64,000 nucleotides of DNA from CAZQKW01 sp964594075 (GTDB taxonomy: Bacteria; Desulfobacterota; WTBG01; CAIYCZ01). How positions within the stretch are numbered: the stretch's first letter is position 1; the number at the start of each line of letters is the position of its first letter. Position numbers and translations under genes: made by a program. The notes under the pieces were generated by a model. That model had not been told where the DNA came from. It worked only from the letters and a program-made list of their open reading frames with translations, and did not search any database. Below are positions 63,574-64,000 of the stretch, piece after piece. The stretch lies in assembly GCA_964594075.1 (NCBI GenBank), contig CAZQKW010000010.1, positions 17,871 through 81,870 on the forward strand, given 5' to 3'.

Positions 63574-64000
63574 TTAATTTCTTGCTGTTGTGTCAATAGA
63601 CGCAAGGCGGAGATCATGACCTTTATGTTATTATCCTTTTTTAAATTATACGCTTTCTGGAAGAACTTATGAGCCTCTTCATACTGATGCATTTTAAAGT
63701 AACAAAATCCCATACCTGACAAGGCGTCTGCGCCTATAATATCTTTAGGAAACATAATACTTCTATCAAAATTGCCATTTTTGAACTCAAGACATCGCTG
63801 AAAATAATCTATGGCCCGTTCAAATAAATTCAAAGAGTATAGCAATTGACCTGCGTGAAATAAGAATAGCGGACATAAGGGGGAAACCAATAGCGCTTCT
63901 TCACAAACTGAAAGAATTGTCCTTTTATCTGCATTAATCTTTAATAATCGATCATTTGGGTTTTTAGTAAGCAAAAAGCGACTTTTATATCGATAAAATC
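63540..64000 (-). CDS. TPR-repeat protein (5' end outside window)
   Basis: At least 152 residues, open to the right edge, with two clear TPR motifs: FHAGQLLYSLNLFERAIDYFQRCLEF and DALSGMGFCYFKMHQYEEAHKFFQKAYNL. A TTG at 63974 could be a start, but the frame continues upstream without a stop. TPR proteins mediate protein contacts. The gene overlaps the HprK-like gene by 34 bases. Confidence 0.7.
   Translation of the reverse strand, partial: FYRYKSRFLLTKNPNDRLLKINADKRTILSVCEEALLVSPLCPLFLFHAGQLLYSLNLFERAIDYFQRCLEFKNGNFDRSIMFPKDIIGADALSGMGFCYFKMHQYEEAHKFFQKAYNLKKDNNIKVMISALRLLTQQQEIKCGLRSICITI

Overview
The window reads as a chromosomal segment of a Gram-negative (diderm) anaerobe that respires through multiheme c-type cytochromes. 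An AsmA/YhdP-like envelope protein, lipoproteins and Tat-exported enzymes point to an outer membrane and a periplasm. A selenocysteine formate dehydrogenase and ten multiheme cytochromes, which I count at about 85 c-type haem motifs, point to respiration at low redox potential. The phylum cannot be fixed from the sequence alone; Desulfobacterota-, Nitrospirota-, Omnitrophota- or Planctomycetota-like bacteria would all fit. No rRNA, tRNA, CRISPR array, phage or insertion sequence was recognised.

The first half (1-33.5 kb) is mostly housekeeping. It holds the end of an unidentified gene, a frameshifted cysteine synthase, a SpoIID-like protein, a Nudix hydrolase, an NFU-type Fe-S protein, EF-G, glutamate racemase coupled to a deoxyhypusine-synthase-like enzyme, and a tandem universal stress protein. 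These are followed by glycolate oxidase glcD-glcF, smc-ftsY, AMMECR1 (amrA), an oligopeptide ABC importer without its ATPases, HU, plsX and a large AsmA-like protein. Next comes a three-gene operon (Cys-rich protein, Tat-type DUF362 protein, Tat-type AmrS radical SAM enzyme), then an AAA/VWA pair resembling magnesium chelatase I/D subunits.

From 34.9 to 60.5 kb the segment is devoted to electron transfer. A tightly packed minus-strand operon (46.3 to 34.9 kb) runs: formylglycine-generating-enzyme-like protein, octaheme membrane cytochrome, cytochrome b, triheme cytochrome, a decayed third triheme copy, NHL beta-propeller, an octaheme c / cytochrome b fusion with the architecture of Geobacter CbcL, a second triheme cytochrome, then 16-haem and 15-haem cytochromes. 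The same inner-membrane module is therefore present twice, once as separate c and b proteins and once fused, with a fragment of a third. Downstream lie 7-, 8-, 9- and 8-haem cytochromes, a fragment of another, and fdhE-fdhA(Sec)-fdhB. The formate dehydrogenase has no membrane subunit of its own; the FdnI-like cytochromes b of the neighbouring operon, or the soluble multiheme cytochromes, are the obvious candidate partners.

The last 3.5 kb carries a B12-binding-type radical SAM protein convergent with a small operon of a TPR protein, an HprK-like P-loop protein and an S26-type signal peptidase, cut by the window end. By eye, the FDH genes and the 722-residue cytochrome are richer in G+C than their surroundings and may have been acquired together.
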